DNA of 64,000 nucleotides from Mesocentrotus franciscanus (taxonomy: Eukaryota > Echinodermata > Echinoidea > Camarodonta > Strongylocentrotidae), in NCBI GenBank assembly GCA_037976565.1, contig CP137679.1, positions 6,865,973 to 6,929,972 on the forward strand, given 5' to 3'. Made by a program: the position numbers and the translations under genes. Shown one piece after another: positions 1 to 12,302 of this stretch (position 1 is the stretch's first letter; each line of letters starts with the position of its first letter). Under the pieces are notes generated by a model that saw only the letters and a list, made by a program, of their open reading frames with translations, did not search any database and was not told the DNA's origin.

Positions 1-700
1 ATCTTGGTATAATCATGGAGCTAGAACACTCCATGGTATAATCTAGAAGCCTATAGATTTTGGTGATGCTGCCTTCAGTGTTCCTTCTTTTATAGGCTCA
101 AAGGTCATATTTTGATAGATATCTTGTGTGCACTCTTGTGTGAGGTCTAACTGCATCATTTCTTAACAGATTTCTTTCAAATTGAGTATGGAATTGTATG
201 TTGGTAAAAATGATGCACCTATAGTTTTGGGTGATGCTGCCACGAGTGTCCCGTGTTTTATAGGGTCAAAAGTCATATTTTGGTGGGTGTCTAGTGTGCG
301 CTCTGCAGGTCATATTTCATGACGGATCTCTTTCAAATTTTGAAAGGAGATGTATCTTGGTACAATCTACACATCTACACTTTTGGGCGATGCTGCCCTC
401 ATTGTTCCACCTTTTATATGGTCAAAGGTCATATGTCTTTTATGCGCTCTAACTGCCACATTTCTTGACGGATTACTGCAAATGTTATATGGAGGTGTGT
501 CTTAGTACAATGTACACATCTTTAGTGTTTGGTGATGCTGCCACCTGTGCTCCGTCTGTTATAGGGTCAAAGGTCGTATTTTGGTAGCTGTCTTTTGTGC
601 GCTCTAATTGCCACATTTCTTAAAAGATTTCTTTCAAATTTTCTACAGAGATGCATTATACTCTAATCTACACACATATTGGTTTGGTGATGCTGCTCCT
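1..700. repeat. Degenerate tandem array, five ~150-170 bp units
   Basis: Five diverged units follow one another. Each carries GGTGATGCTGCC (near 61, 230, 385, 530 and 684), then TTTTATAGGGTCAAAGGTCATATTTTGG or a close variant in pieces, then a GTGCGCTCTAACTGCCACATTTCTT-like segment and TTTCAAATTTTG. Spacing is about 147-169 bp. No frame stays open across units, so this is satellite-like intergenic or intronic DNA. The array probably continues left of the window. Confidence 0.8.
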
Positions 701-886
701 ATCCTAGTCTTGACAATAGTCCGAGCCAGTAGTGGCGATCCATACGTCATCCTTTTGTTTCAGGGAGGGGAGAGGGGATCTTTGTCCCTCCTTCGAACAT
801 AAGGATGACACAAAATCACTGCCATTGCCGGGGGATACATTCGCATTGCGCGGCAATACAGATTGCGATATTTCTAGTTCTAAGGG

Positions 887-1161
887 TAATAAAAATAATA
901 ATAATATTGGATTCTTATATAGCGCACGTATCCACCTTGCAAGGTGCTCGAGGTGCTCCAACCTTACCTGGTTATGCTAGGCTGCCGATTTCGGTGCTCA
1001 CAGCATTCAAGGAATTCCTTTCCTACCGGTACCCATTTAACGCCTGGGTGGAGAGTGGCAAGTAGAGATTAATGTCTTGCCAAAGGACACTAGTGCCACG
1101 GTGGGACTCGAACCACGGACCCTGTGATCCACAGTCCGATGACTTATGCACTTCGCCACTT
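887..1161 (-). mobile_element. tRNA-derived SINE (family A), reverse orientation
   Basis: Read on the minus strand, the element begins with a tRNA-like head near 1160 that has an A-box-like TGGCGAAGTGC and a B-box-like GGTTCGAGTCC. A conserved body follows, including the reverse complement of CACCTGGGTGGAGAGTGGCAA-type sequence. It ends in a TATATAAGAATCC stretch and an ATT-rich tail at 887-905. Related copies lie near 27.8, 29.9, 33.0, 46.1 and 60.5 kb. Internal pol III boxes plus a simple repeat tail are diagnostic of SINEs. Confidence 0.85.
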
Positions 1162-1205
1162 TAACTTCCCCTTTACCTTTCAACTCTTTGTCTAACTCTT
1201 TGACT

Positions 1206-1667
1206 AAGACCCCGTTCTCATTCACTTCGTTGGAGCGGTCTAACTAAGACCCGTTCCTCAGGAGCGGTTCTTAGGTGAGTGAGAACGGTCAAAGTGGTCC
1301 AGGAAGTGGACTTCTGGACCGCTCCAGAAGACCACCTCGGGCGGTGGTCTTGAGGAACGGGTCTTATTAAGAGCGGTTTGGAGCGCTCTAACGTGCGAGT
1401 GTGAGCGGGCGTACTTTGAGCGGAAGTGAGCTAGTGACGTTCCGTGCGAAACCATGTAGTACGGTACATACGCTTAGTATTCTGCATGCGAAAAAATTTA
1501 CCCGCTGACCTGAGCTGCCATAGCAACAAGACCACTTTGACTCGTGGAGCGGTTTGAGCCATAAAAAACTGCTCAGAGTGTGAACGCTCGCAAACCGTTC
1601 CTCAAGACCCGTTCCTCTGGAGCGGTCTAACTAAGACTACTTTCAAAGTGAGTGAGAACGGGTCTAA
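1206..1667. mobile_element. Foldback/TIR element, GACCCCGTTCTCA ends
   Basis: The left end reads AAGACCCCGTTCTCATTCAC and the right end AGTGAGTGAGAACGGGTCT, an inverted pair. Inside, the motif GGAGCGGTCTAACTAAGAC and its relatives recur in both orientations (about 1230, 1370, 1550, 1620), giving a complex modular foldback rather than a simple two-TIR MITE. No transposase is encoded. The element is GC- and CpG-richer than its flanks. Relatives are at 20645-21071 and 33510-33812. Confidence 0.75.
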
Positions 1668-1869
1668 ATTTGTCACAGAACATAATGGGTCCCCCACATA
1701 TCTGAGACTTTTTCTCAGCTTATTGAATTAATAAAACCAACTGGTATCCAGGCTTACTGTGCCACCAAGTCTGTAAAAAACATTATCTGTTTGGAACCAG
1801 AAGGACAATAATTAATGTCATTTTACACAGATAACAACCTTCTTGCTCCAAATAGATGATAAACCCCCT

Positions 1870-2395
1870 GTCCACACACAACATTTTCCGTGATTAGGCG
1901 TGATTAGTTATACCGTTTCGCGATAGTTATACCGTTTCGCGATAGTTATATGATGAAATTGTGTGTGTGGACGCTTACTAACGATACGTCGTATAACGAA
2001 ACGTCGTATAACGAAACGCAGGTTTGGGCATCGTTTCGAACTAGAACTCAATAACTAGTCACGCCTAATCACGCTTAATCACGGAGATTTTGTGTGTGGA
2101 CGGAACTAGTCTAACTGGGCGGGGCTTAACGTCGGATCGCGCGCGAAAGGAGATATGACCTCACCGAAGCCCGTCGACAACAACAAAACAACACACTGCG
2201 CAGTAGCAAACTGCGCACCTATCTGACGTTTCGTTATAGAGTTTCGGGATAACTTTTCGTGTGTGGACACCCGGAATTTATACGATGATTCTTTATACGA
2301 CGATTCTTGTGTGTGGACACCCTGGAATTTATACGATGATTCTTTATACGACGTATCGTTATAGAGTTTCGGGATAAATTGTTTTGTGTGTGGAC
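1870..2395. mobile_element. Foldback/TIR element, GTCCACACACAA ends
   Basis: It starts with GTCCACACACAA and ends with TTGTGTGTGGAC. The same terminal motif occurs again inside at about 1965, 2090, 2258 and 2308, so the element looks built from nested or tandem end modules. It holds inverted copies of a GTGATTAGGCGTGATTAG-type block (1890-1912 against 2050-2083), a tandem ATACCGTTTCGCGATAGTT pair, and a repeated GTGTGGACACCC-GGAATTTATACGATG module near 2262 and 2312. It encodes no protein. Similar ACGATTCTTTATAC pieces appear near 9180. Confidence 0.75.
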
Positions 2396-2546
2396 ACGCT
2401 GATTGTTGATTAATTTGATGAAAGGTTGTTTTGTTTAGTTTTCGTAAATGTTTATCTTATCTCAATGAAATTGATGAAATCTAACTTAAGTGGTTCTTAC
2501 TTTTGTAGAATAAAAAAACAAACCTATATATGTATGAGATTTTAGA

Positions 2547-2860
2547 GTTGGAGGGGTGCAGGTAGTGTTTGAAGGGTGCAGGGAGGGTTCAGGTTGGGTA
2601 GGTAGGGGGAGGGTTTGGAGGGGTGCAGGTAGCATTTGAAGGGTGCAGGGAGGGTTGGAGGGGTGCAGGGAGGGTTGGAGGGGTGCAGGGAGGGTTGGAG
2701 GGGTGCAGGGAGGGTTCAGGGTGTGTAGGGAGGGTGTTAGGGGGAAGGGGCTGGAGGGGTGCAGGTAGTGTTTGAAGGGTGCAGGGAGTGTTAGAGGGGT
2801 GCAGAGAGGCCAAGAGGGGGAGTGGGGAGGGTGCAGGGAGAATGGGAGGGATGCAGGAAG
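2547..2860. repeat. G-rich minisatellite
   Basis: About 300 bp of imperfect units of roughly 20-25 bp containing GGAGGGGTGCAGG and GGGAGGGTT. The + strand is strongly G-rich with many GGG runs, so G-quadruplex formation is possible. The apparent reading frame on the minus strand (Leu/Pro/Ser repeats) is a by-product of the repeat and not a gene. Confidence 0.9.
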
Positions 2861-3569
2861 TGTTTAATTATTAGGGCAGTTGAAGTGTTGTGAAGCAATC
2901 CAAGTCTGTGTTTATTATTCCCCTGTCTTTCAAGTTCTTAAAAAGCATTGTTGCTGTAAGAACATATAAACAGTGATTCTGTTCCTTGATATTTTATCAG
3001 TTGTATAGTTAAAGAGGTGAATATCCTCAATCTTCCGGCAATTACATCTCTATCTGTGTTATTTCCTTTTACGAATGGAGATGTGATAATTTTGTCATTT
3101 TCTTTGTTTTGTTTCCACATTTTCACAACTGGTACTTATCTCTCCCAAATGCTTACCAAATTATGTGATGGGCCGTGTCAAGATCCCTAGTATGTTCAAG
3201 TTTGATTGAAATATCTCACATTCCAGCCTAGTTTTGAGTCTGCCCAGAGCAGTTTATGTCCCGTCACACCAATCTCCCTGTACGAAACTTGACCTTTGAC
3301 CTACAACCCGCTACTTTCCCAGCAGTCTCCCTCTCAAACCACTGTGGAATCAACTTTTAGAAAAGTTCACCATCTGACAGAAAATAATGAATGAAAAACG
3401 TGGTTTATTCTTTGTAGAGCGTAGAGTAACCAGTTGCCTTTTTGGCATGTTTATTTTCATTGAGCCATTTGCTTTCTGCTCGTTAAGTCGAGTTTGAAAA
3501 GAAGAATGTGCTCTGCTTGAAGTTACAAAGAGGACTTGTAACACCATCTTGTTGGTTTTTGGAGTCTCT
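2861..3569. other. No recognisable feature
   Basis: Mixed-composition DNA with only short chance reading frames on both strands. No convincing splice-bounded exon, RNA gene or transposon end was seen. Confidence 0.5.
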
Positions 3570-3790
3570 TTAAAGATAAAGTTGAGTTCTGGTCATGTGA
3601 TTGCATTGTGAAAGAAACGGTGTGGAATCGATCAGAAAAGGTTGATCATCTAGCATATAAGTATTGGTGTGTACTGCAAGGTTCTGGAATCATCAAAATG
3701 ATAAGAAATTCGGCCCAGTCTTGGTAAAGTTACAAGCACTGTACACAGAAATATGTATATGGGACTATACGAACATATGGCATAAAAATC
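3570..3790 (+). mobile_element. Truncated copy of TTAA-flanked MITE (family F)
   Basis: It begins at TTAAAGATAAAG and closely matches the left half of the complete copy at 56887-57280, including CATGTGATTGCATTGTGAAAG, GGTTGATCATCTAGCATATAAG-like sequence and TACAAGCACTGTACACAGAAA. The match stops after about GGGACTATACG, and the right terminal repeat is missing. It is a decayed, 3'-truncated copy. Confidence 0.85.
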
Positions 3791-5524
3791 CGTCCCGATT
3801 TTTTATGCTGTTACATGCCATATTCAAAATATTAAGGCATTTGAAGAGCCCTGCTTTTCAGGGAACATTTTTTATCTGATGTTCTTCCACACTTGCATAA
3901 TAACAATGATAACGCTCACAAATTAATTTTCACCTCTTTCCAAAACTCAACCTTCTCTTTAATGCCTTGATGGTATTATTTACCTCAGAGCTAGCTGAAG
4001 TTGAGAGCTTATCAAGTCTGGATTTCGTCTTAGTTTCAGGAGTGAGATGGACTATCTGGGTTGCTTTTGGTGACCCTTGTGCCTCTTGTTGTATACAATG
4101 TCTTGACATCGGGCCTCCGGTGTGGGCAGGACTACTGGTGATTTCTTTCACTGGGATGTGTACTTGAGTTTATGTTACACCAAGGAGTTGTGACTAGGTT
4201 GCTTGATAAGTTCCACAGAAGAAGCTTTGGACACTCTACCATCGATGGCATATGGGTGTATAGTCATATCTAGCTGTCTTTTCATAATGTTCTACACAAG
4301 ATGTAGGATTGGGAGAGAGACATTTTATCATATTCATGGAAAATGTGATGCTCATTTCACTGTGCCTTAAATGTTCTTACAAAAAGTGGACATTTAGGCT
4401 TTTGAGGACCAAAGGATAAGAGCAATGAACATCATCTCAGGACTGAGTGCATCTTGTATGTTACCATCGCTGATTTCATCATCATTACCATCATCATCAT
4501 CATACTGGTAGTCATTGTCATTTCAGAAGTTGAGCTTTCAGATCTCTTCTTCATGAATTGTATGTGTATATGATTTTTTTCTTGATGGAATGCACAGCTA
4601 GCTGCTTCAAGGTGTAATAACATTTTCGCTCAGCAAGGTTGTATATTTACAATTCTATCAAAAGGTGCTGAAATTGAGGAATCATCTGTCAACTTAAGAT
4701 TTGATAATGTGTGTCCAGCAGTCTGGTGCATGGACAGATTTAGCTCAGTGAGCTTGTATTTGGAAATTGAGGGGGAATTCCCAATTTTGTGCTAAAATTG
4801 ATACTGAAATTGATACTGTAATTGGAGATGACATTACAGAGTTTCTCTTGAGAATTCATCTGTCCTCTCCAGAAAAAAGTATTAAGTGTGACAAGCAACT
4901 CATTAAAGCTCTGTGTATTCAGAAATGAAGGAAGAAATGCTGAAATATATGTATTCCCCCTTGGATTCAATCAAAACAAGGAAGCAAGAAAGAAGATGAA
5001 AATTGTTGATGCTTAAACTTTAGATTTGGTGATGGAATAAGACTAAGAGGCACAATGCCACTACACAATAACTTTTAAATCTTGTGATCGATATGAACAA
5101 AGTTGAACTCTTTCTGATTTTTCATCTGCTAAATCTACACATATTGTTCATGTACACTTTGATGAAGAATATGTGATATATCTCATAATCACGATTTCCA
5201 TGAAAATGACAGGAAAAGTATGAATTCCAGTTGCTGCAGTACTTCCACTGTGTTGCATAAACTATATATATTCAACAATGACTTGAGGAAAAGCAACGGC
5301 TTACAAATCCATTCTCGGAGCATTTCAACATATTAGTGTCAATTAAAGCTTATATAATGACTGAAATAGAAGATAATAAGTGTCTTGATGTTTCTTCAAA
5401 TGGCTTGTCACTTCACGCTTCCTCAAGAAGAATCATCACGATGCATTTAATTGAAATGATCACTGATTGATTGATTGGTGGCGCTAGCTGTTTCTTCATT
5501 GAAAACGCTTCTTGTTAGTGTGTG
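3791..5524. other. Unassigned AT-rich DNA
   Basis: Only short, composition-driven reading frames are present. A small CAT-repeat stretch lies near 4475-4505. No exon, RNA gene or clear transposon was found. Confidence 0.45.
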
Positions 5525-5630
5525 ATGTACAGCATGCGATGGCTGCGTAAGCGATCAGCTTCATACTGTCTCTGTGATGCACCCAATATGACATCTTTTC
5601 GAGAGGGAATTTACAGAAAGTTGTTCTCAG
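5525..5630 (+). CDS. Candidate coding first exon of unknown gene
   Basis: A TAG at 5516-5518 is followed in frame by ATG at 5525, with further ATGs at 5534 and 5588. The frame stays open to a CAG|GTACTA donor-like site at 5631, and unspliced it runs to a TAA at 5669. The peptide is basic at its start (MRWLRKRSASYCLCDAPN) and ends TSFREGIYRKLFS. One base (G5630) is left over, giving phase 1. The well-supported exon at 58673 needs exactly one preceding base, and the joined codon would be GAC (Asp). The local sequence is CpG-richer than its surroundings. Weak points are the donor (CAG|GTA is good, but positions +4 and +5 are not consensus), the short length, and the roughly one-in-three chance of a phase match. 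No family is recognised. The intron to 58673 would be about 53 kb. Confidence 0.3.
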
Positions 5631-5671
5631 GTACTACTCCAAATATTGATGTTAGCATAGTTTTGTTATAA

Positions 5672-6444
5672 AAGTTAAAGAAAAGTAATGATGAATGGAT
5701 TATTAAAAATGTCTAAGCCATCTTGTTAATTAGCCCTCTATTCACATAGTTATTGTTATGGTATGTGTAATTTCAGTTTTTCACTTCCAATGCATATGGT
5801 ACTATGTTTCTGTATGTTTTCTATTCTTTTGGGAAATAATGGAAATACATGACTATAATGACCTCCCTCCTCCCAAACTTTTTCACTTTTTTTGGGGGGG
5901 GGGGTATCCTGCCAGGCTTCTTTGTTCTATTTACTCCCTGCCCTTTCTCCAGAAGTGAATCTCATCTTATTTAATGCCCTTAGATTCTTTTATCCTACAT
6001 TTTTAATACTAACACTTTGTTTTTGTTTGTTTTTGTTTTAAATCAAGTACAATAACATCATTACAATGATAACATGCATTTACAGAATGTCATCAGATGC
6101 TCAAATTCATATGAAATGTGAAAATATAAGTTGAAGAAGAAAAATGTTGCTTTGGAAGTTATGGCATATATTTCCATTATTTCCCAAATGAATAGAATTA
6201 TCAAAACATACAGATACATAGTACCATTATTTTACCATATGCATGTTTGATGCTAACTTGCATTTCACAGCTTCCCAATTGATATGTCCTTCACTTCTTC
6301 CTGCTATATATTCCTGGATGTCCTTCATACATGACCAACCAACGTGAGCAATTATTTCCTCCTTAATTGTGTTTTTCTTCTGCTTCGTGATTCTCAAAAT
6401 ATAGGCGGGATGCCCAGATATGACAGGTCATATCTCTCATTTTG
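5672..6444. other. Unassigned AT-rich DNA with a G homopolymer
   Basis: Apart from an 11-base G run at about 5894-5904, nothing stands out. Downstream of the candidate first exon this would be intron. Confidence 0.4.
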
Positions 6445-6518
6445 TCCAATTTGGAGCCAGAAGGTCATTGACTCTGTGTTCAAGTAAATGAGTTAACGCC
6501 TTCCTGGCTCCAGACGAT
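6445..6518. mobile_element. Small hairpin element (family E)
   Basis: Left arm TTGGAGCCAGAAGG and right arm CCTTCCTGGCTCCA form a hairpin about 65-75 bp long with GTTAA-type loop sequence. The same stem (AGCCAGAAGG with CCTTCTGGCT) recurs at 17922, 22548, 35944, 43857 and 49558. It is too short to encode anything. Confidence 0.65.
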
Positions 6519-6837
6519 TTGATGAATTTTCCAGCTTATTGCACCAGACTGAACCAAAAATTGATTTTAATACTCAGATTGATTGATGTTGGTCAAGGTG
6601 CTGTACACTGTAGTGTAATACTGCCCCCTCTTGATGATGTAGTGTGCAGTCTGTCCCCTCATTGAATGTGTTCTGTTATATGGAGCAAATATAAGGCTAC
6701 ACACACAGGTCCAAAGACAATATTCCATATTTTTTTCCTTGTCATCTTCATAGCTATTATCTTCATGATTAATCTCAGTATCATCCTTATCATTATTGTA
6801 TAATTCTCACAATCAATATCATTTAATGAACATCATG

Positions 6838-6900
6838 TTCATTATCATCATTAGCATCATCCTCATCATTTTCATCATCACCATCATTATCAATCAATCA
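6838..6900. repeat. (ATC)n-rich simple repeat
   Basis: Imperfect CATCATCAT repeats interrupted by single substitutions, followed by CAATCAATCA. Confidence 0.8.
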
Positions 6901-8333
6901 AGCAATCAGGACCACATGTGTTATGTCAGAGTAATTGGTATTAATTGGATCTAAATTGAATAATTGTCTTCTTCAGAAAGAGATGGAAATCTATTGTCGT
7001 TAAAAAAATTTATTTGTGTTTTAATAGAAACAAGGGCTTCTTCATGTAGTGTAATAATTATGAAAATTATATATTACATTTTCATACGGCACCAAATCCA
7101 CTTGAACTCAAATGCTCAAGGCATCATCATATCTTTAAATAAACTAATGAAGGAACCAGATAATTAGTCTTATGACGTTGTTTCTCCTTGATCTTAATTG
7201 CTACCTTATCTACTTGGCCTTCACTATGAATACATGCTCACAAAGTTGGCCTTGGTATCACAGTGACAACTGGCAAGTATAATGATATTTGAAGGATAAT
7301 AGTACATGATCCTGTTCGTCTTTAGCATAAAGACAGCTTCTGGAGAGTCACTTTTCTCAAAATTGAAGTCTGTTATTTTCATTTTATTTATCTCTCTTCT
7401 TTGTTGAGAGGGAAAAAATATTACAGCTATATATAATTGTGAGTTTCATACTGTATTTAACTGGTATAATCAGAGATATACACAACAAATTGAATGTAGG
7501 GGGTTTCTTAATAGTACACAGGATCTAAGAACAAGGCACAGTCTATGCACTTTTATTTCATCCTTTCTGTTTAAAGAAGAACAAAAGGACATGAATAAGA
7601 AATGAATAGATATTTCACAATGTAATGTATTGAATAGTATTCTAAAAGATGCAGGAGCTCTGGGAACAAAACAATAAAAGTAATTTACAGAGAGGAATTC
7701 TCCCCTTTTATCCAAGCAAATCCACAAATAGTCCCTATCAACACCCCAAAAAAAAAAGGAAAAGAGAATCTATTACATAAGTAGCAAAATGCATTAATTT
7801 TGTTGTATGCAAATACATCAATCTTTCCATCACTGATATTGCAAAAAAAAATAATCACACCCAGACCTAAGAGTTGCAGACTAGGTTGCTATGTCATTTA
7901 GAAGGTGATTGGCTGTGTTGATTTAAATGGGTGTTTGACTAATTGCTCGTTTTGTGCTTCTTGTATTCTATTTGGAAAGACCTTGCCCCAAGGCCTCCAA
8001 TTAGTTCCTCATTTGTCAAGGTGTGAAGCTTGCGATCTCAAATACAGGTCGCAAATGAATGGTAATTATTCTTTAGTCAGTCCATGAAGCCTATACTTGC
8101 TCATAATACCATAGCCGTATTTCGATTAGAAAACCCCTAAATGAAATGTTTGCAGTTGTTTGTATTCTGTTTTTTTGCCTCATCTGCCTATTGAAACCCA
8201 AAACAGGATTTTCCAGCTTTAGGAGGTAAAAATTGATATATTTTGTTTCAACTGTAGAATAATGTTTGATAAATGATAATAATAATAACAAAAGCTGAAT
8301 AATCCATTTTTTTTAGAAGGAAGTAGGATATGT
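6901..8333. other. Unassigned AT-rich DNA
   Basis: No exon-like open frame with splice sites, no RNA gene and no clear transposon end was seen. A-runs lie near 7748 and 7842. Confidence 0.45.
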
Positions 8334-8415
8334 TTAACCCATAGACTTCTGAATTCCCCAATTCCCATAGGCCTAACACAGGGACCATGCACTCTGTTCC
8401 CTTATACAAAGGGTA
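8334..8415. mobile_element. Decayed 80-bp TTAA/CCC-ended MITE
   Basis: It starts TTAACCCATAGACTTCTGAA and ends with GGGTAA. The middle has CCCATAGGCCTAACACAGGGA, matching the better-preserved copy at 12803-12882 and another near 52314. The ends fit the TTAA target preference and CCC termini known for piggyBac-type elements. Confidence 0.6.
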
Positions 8416-10345
8416 AAGTATCTATCCAAATTGTTGCAGATGTTTAAGATGACCACTAAAATCAAACACTAGCTAACATTTCATGATGACGTGAAATTAC
8501 AAAAGGAAGTTTTGTGTAATGTCTCAAAATGTGTGTACAAATCTCACCAAGGAAATATCAAATATCACATTTTAAAAAGTTGAATGAGCCCTGATGTTTC
8601 TCTGACCGCTGTTTCACCCTCTTCATGTAGGCTTACTTTTTTTGCAAGTAAAATATCAAATGTAACTTTTGCTGGTATCTCACCAACAATATTATATGGA
8701 TCCGATCTTGAGAGGTTATAAATCTGTGATACCCACACTTCTTTTACACTCTATTCAGACAACCAAAATGCAACGTATTGCTGCACAAAACCATCAATAA
8801 ATGGCCTTGTTGGAACAGGCAGTTTTTTAATTTTTGTGGCAAACCCCCCCCCCCCAAAAAAAAAAAAGATTCTAGTCTGAATGTTGCATAAAGAAACATT
8901 TATTGAAACGTATAGTGATACATGTTTGAGCATCGTCTTGAATGAAAAATCATCAGAGAATCAGGGTCTAGTCATGTTGTGTTGTGTGAAGACCATTTAA
9001 AAGTAGGTGGGGCTCAGTTTGAGTGTGCACTTATGATTGGTCAGCTGTCATGTCAACTGACTTCTTCAAAACTAGTTTCTTCATATACAGTAGGCTTGCG
9101 GTTGCACCATGTGAGAGAAAGAGTTTCTTCATACAACGTTCCTTTACAAAATCATGATGTTGTTATCCAGTGTATACGCTCCTTTCGCCATACAATGATT
9201 CTTTATACAACATTTCTTTATACAAGTTTTTGTATAGATTTTCTCTAGACTGAACAAACTATTATATGTTGTATTATATTATATTCTGATTTAATTGGAA
9301 AATTCTGATTTTTCAAAATTCTGAATTGCCAATTTTTTAAATTTTGTTTTTGAAAGCCAAATTTGACTTGTTTTACCATGTGCCCCGATTTGAGAGTTCA
9401 CGTATTGCGTTCGTTGAATGGCTGCACGATCGAGCAGCAAATTTGTGTTCGCTTTTTTTGTATTTACCGCGTATTGCCAGTTACACTGCCGCTGCATACA
9501 TGGCCATGGTAAGGCCGTGCGATCGCCTGCTAAGGCCAGGGTACAGATTTCTTATTTTAAATTGTTGGCAGGTAGGCATGTAGTAGATATACTGCAAGAT
9601 GTGAAACCTGGTAATAGCCTACCAGTGCACATTTTTTTCAATTGGGTTGCCCTAATATGTCAAAGAACTCTCTGCAATAAAAATGAGCCCCTGCAGTGAG
9701 ATGCAACATCAAATTAGTGCGATATATCAAAGTGCTAAAACTAGACCTTAGGTCATGTAATGAAGACAAGGTGTGATGCAGGGTAATAGGTCTACTAGTG
9801 ACAGGTGTAGATGGGGTAGCCCCCCATAACAAAAAAACTGTTAAAATAAAAGGCCACCATAAATGGGAGTTGAAAACATCTCATGACATAACTTCTAAAT
9901 TATAAGTAAATAATATAAATACTTCATCTGACTAAGAGTCATCTGGTTAAATATATGGCAATTTGCATTGCGGGGTAATACGGCTATACTAGCTGGAACA
10001 TTGTAGTTGGGATCTGCCTCCAAATGAGCCCTAATAGACATAGGTTGGTCTAGATTAATGAAATTAATCCATGTGCTACATGCATGAGGATGCGCTCATC
10101 CTTACGTTCTCATTTACAAGAAGCATGTCAGTCAGTCACGCTGGTCACAAGAGTATGAAGTGATAAAGCTGCATGTGCACGGTCAGCCTAGTTCACACGC
10201 AAATGCTTCATGAATCATGAAAAGGAAGCTAATTATTTGAAGAGGGATTATAAACCCAGACACAGAGAGACTTTGTGTCCAGGATTGTCCCAATGTTGGA
10301 TTCAATTTGGTTTATTCTCTATACCCTCTCCTCGATGTATAAGGG
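8416..10345. other. Mostly unassigned DNA with small repeat pieces
   Basis: Contains a C run followed by an A run near 8846-8868. At 9060-9240 there are repeated ATACAACG and GATTCTTTATAC motifs related to the interior of the 1870-2395 foldback. A unique, moderately GC stretch lies at 9360-9545. The overlapping open frames there have no splice support and were not called as genes. Confidence 0.4.
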
Positions 10346-11310
10346 TTTCTTTTGAAGAGAGATAGTCAGGGAAGAAAAACTCCCCTTAAAATGAGCCCCT
10401 TTTCATCCCTGGAAGATTTTGTGTCCAAAATTTTGACTCTGCGTGGGTTAAATCTGGGATTAGTCCATACTGTCTCCACTCTCTTCGTCATTAACATTGA
10501 ACAAAAGTGCACAAGCTGCCTTTCCCATTCCATCATCAATCAATTGAATATGTCAAGGTGTCGTTGGAGAAGAGGGCCAGATTAAGAAACAAAGCGCCCC
10601 TTAAAACAAGCCCATTCGCCCCTGGAAGACCCTGTTTAAAAATACAGGCTTTTATCCCCCCCCCCCTCCCCCCCCCAAAAAAAAAGAGCATGTGGGTGAA
10701 GGAGGATGGGATGCTTTGGGTCTTCTTCCTAGCCCCAACAAGCACTCTGGCAATGGTTAAAGGGAGGGCAGTTAGGGAGTAATCCCCACCTCATATGAGC
10801 CCCCATTTCACCTCTGGATGACACCTTTTAGAAATAACAGCTCCCTTTCCATTCCCTGCACAAGCACTTGTACCCTGTTTATATCTGAACAAAATGTGAG
10901 GTAACCTCCTAATGATACACATTTAAACAGGGTATGAGATAAAGAGGTAGTTGTTCGAGGTCTGTTTTAGAGTTAAAGCCTCCCTTGCCAACACATGCTC
11001 ACACTCTTTCTACCCCTTGATGACCCCCCTCCCCCCTGCTCCCTGTCTTTACAAAGTACATGTTGTTTTCCCCCACTCCATAATCAATCTCTTCTGTGAA
11101 GTGGTGACATGAAAGGAGGGTAGCTTAGAGGTAAAGTGCCCCCAGTAGTTGGAATGAGCCCCTTTAGAAAATACCAGCTGTCATCCCATCTTTCCAAAAT
11201 TGAGCTCTTTGTGGAGGAAGGGAACAGTTTAAGAAGTGAAGAAAAAATCCTGACCTAAAAAAGGGCCCCTTTTATTCCTGGAACATTCCTTCTAGAAAAT
11301 ACCTGCTTCT
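10346..11310. repeat. Decayed long-unit tandem array (GAGCCCC units)
   Basis: A phrase of the type CCCCTTAAAATGAGCCCCTTT, CCCTGGAAGA and TTTAGAAAATAC-AGC recurs near 10380, 10600, 10790, 11150 and 11262. Between copies are related ACAAGCTGCCTTTCCC and CCATAATCAATC blocks. Unit spacing is irregular, roughly 110-220 bp. Long C and G runs are included (about 10650-10675). Not coding. Confidence 0.6.
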
Positions 11311-11860
11311 CTATAACCCCATCAAAAATCATAGTAAAATGGTATGTCATAGACTTGGAACATGTAACTGGAATTATTTTTTACAGAAATTTAGATAAAT
11401 AATAGATTAAAAGTTAATTATTTACTCCCTTTTATACTTGCATGTCAGGATATAATAAAGATTTTTTTCTTATGAGTAAATAAACTTATTGACATTATAG
11501 ATGAAGACGAGTATCTGTAATATCTTTCTTATGAATGTACTGTATGTAGGACCATTTTGTTCGGATAAAAAAATTGTTTTCTTCTTTATAACATCAACAA
11601 TATCAAACTTAGCTTTCAGAAGAACATTATATTTTATAGATAGTTTACAATAAACTTTGCATTTATGATTTTTTATAAAATGAGCAATATTTTCCCAGGT
11701 AACGCTCTCATTGTATTTTTAAATGGATTTTGGTAAATTGCAATTGTAACATGCTAGCAAAGACTTTAAATGTCAATGCACTATTGTGTATCCCTTAGAA
11801 ACCATGTTCCCATTATGTAATACATCAATGATGGCCAAAGCTATTGAAATTGCTGTTAAT
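11311..11860. other. Unassigned AT-rich DNA
   Basis: Very AT-rich with homopolymer tracts. No feature could be supported. Confidence 0.45.
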
Positions 11861-11865
11861 CATGT

Positions 11866-11953
11866 GCTTTTTTTTCTTTCTCTGTCTTTATTTCTTTCCC
11901 CACAATCTATTTCTTTTTCTTCCTTATTTTGTCTATCTCTCCTTCCCTTCTCT

Positions 11954-11985
<32 letters not shown>

Positions 11986-12040
11986 CTTTTATTCTCTTTT
12001 TTCACTTTTTCCTTTCCTTCTTCCTTTGTCTCTTCTCATG
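11866..12040. repeat. Long pyrimidine tract with (CT)n core
   Basis: About 170 bp of almost pure pyrimidine on the + strand, including a (CT)n run near 11958-11984. It lies directly upstream of the juxtaposed AG/GTAAGT at 12095/12096. Confidence 0.85.
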
Positions 12041-12059
12041 ACATGACATCATCTGCCCT

Positions 12060-12101
12060 GTGGATCATTTCTTACCAACCAATTCATCTGAATAGGTAAG
12101 T
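12060..12101 (+). other. Candidate recursive splice site (AG|GTAAGT)
   Basis: TCATCTGAATAG is immediately followed by GTAAGTC. It is the first AG after the long pyrimidine tract, and the donor half matches the consensus completely. A 3' splice site fused to a 5' splice site is the hallmark of ratchet points in long introns. The pyrimidine tract ends about 55 nt upstream of the AG, which weakens the acceptor half. Confidence 0.25.
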
Positions 12102-12302
12102 CTTATGGAATCATCACTATACATTGTGTATGAAAAAATAGTATACCCAACTTTGGTAGCTTATGATTACACATTTATAATCAATGTGACCTCAAAATCT
12201 ATTTCATGTTGAAAAGTACCTTATTTTCTGTCTGATAATATACCCTTTTCATAATTTTCTGACATGGATGACTGTGCACCAGGGTGTTTAAAAATACATC
12301 TC

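Noticed and set aside
2589..2813. Pro/Leu/Ser repeat protein on the minus strand
   Set aside because: Translation of the G-rich minisatellite. The unit length varies and there is no start context or splice support.
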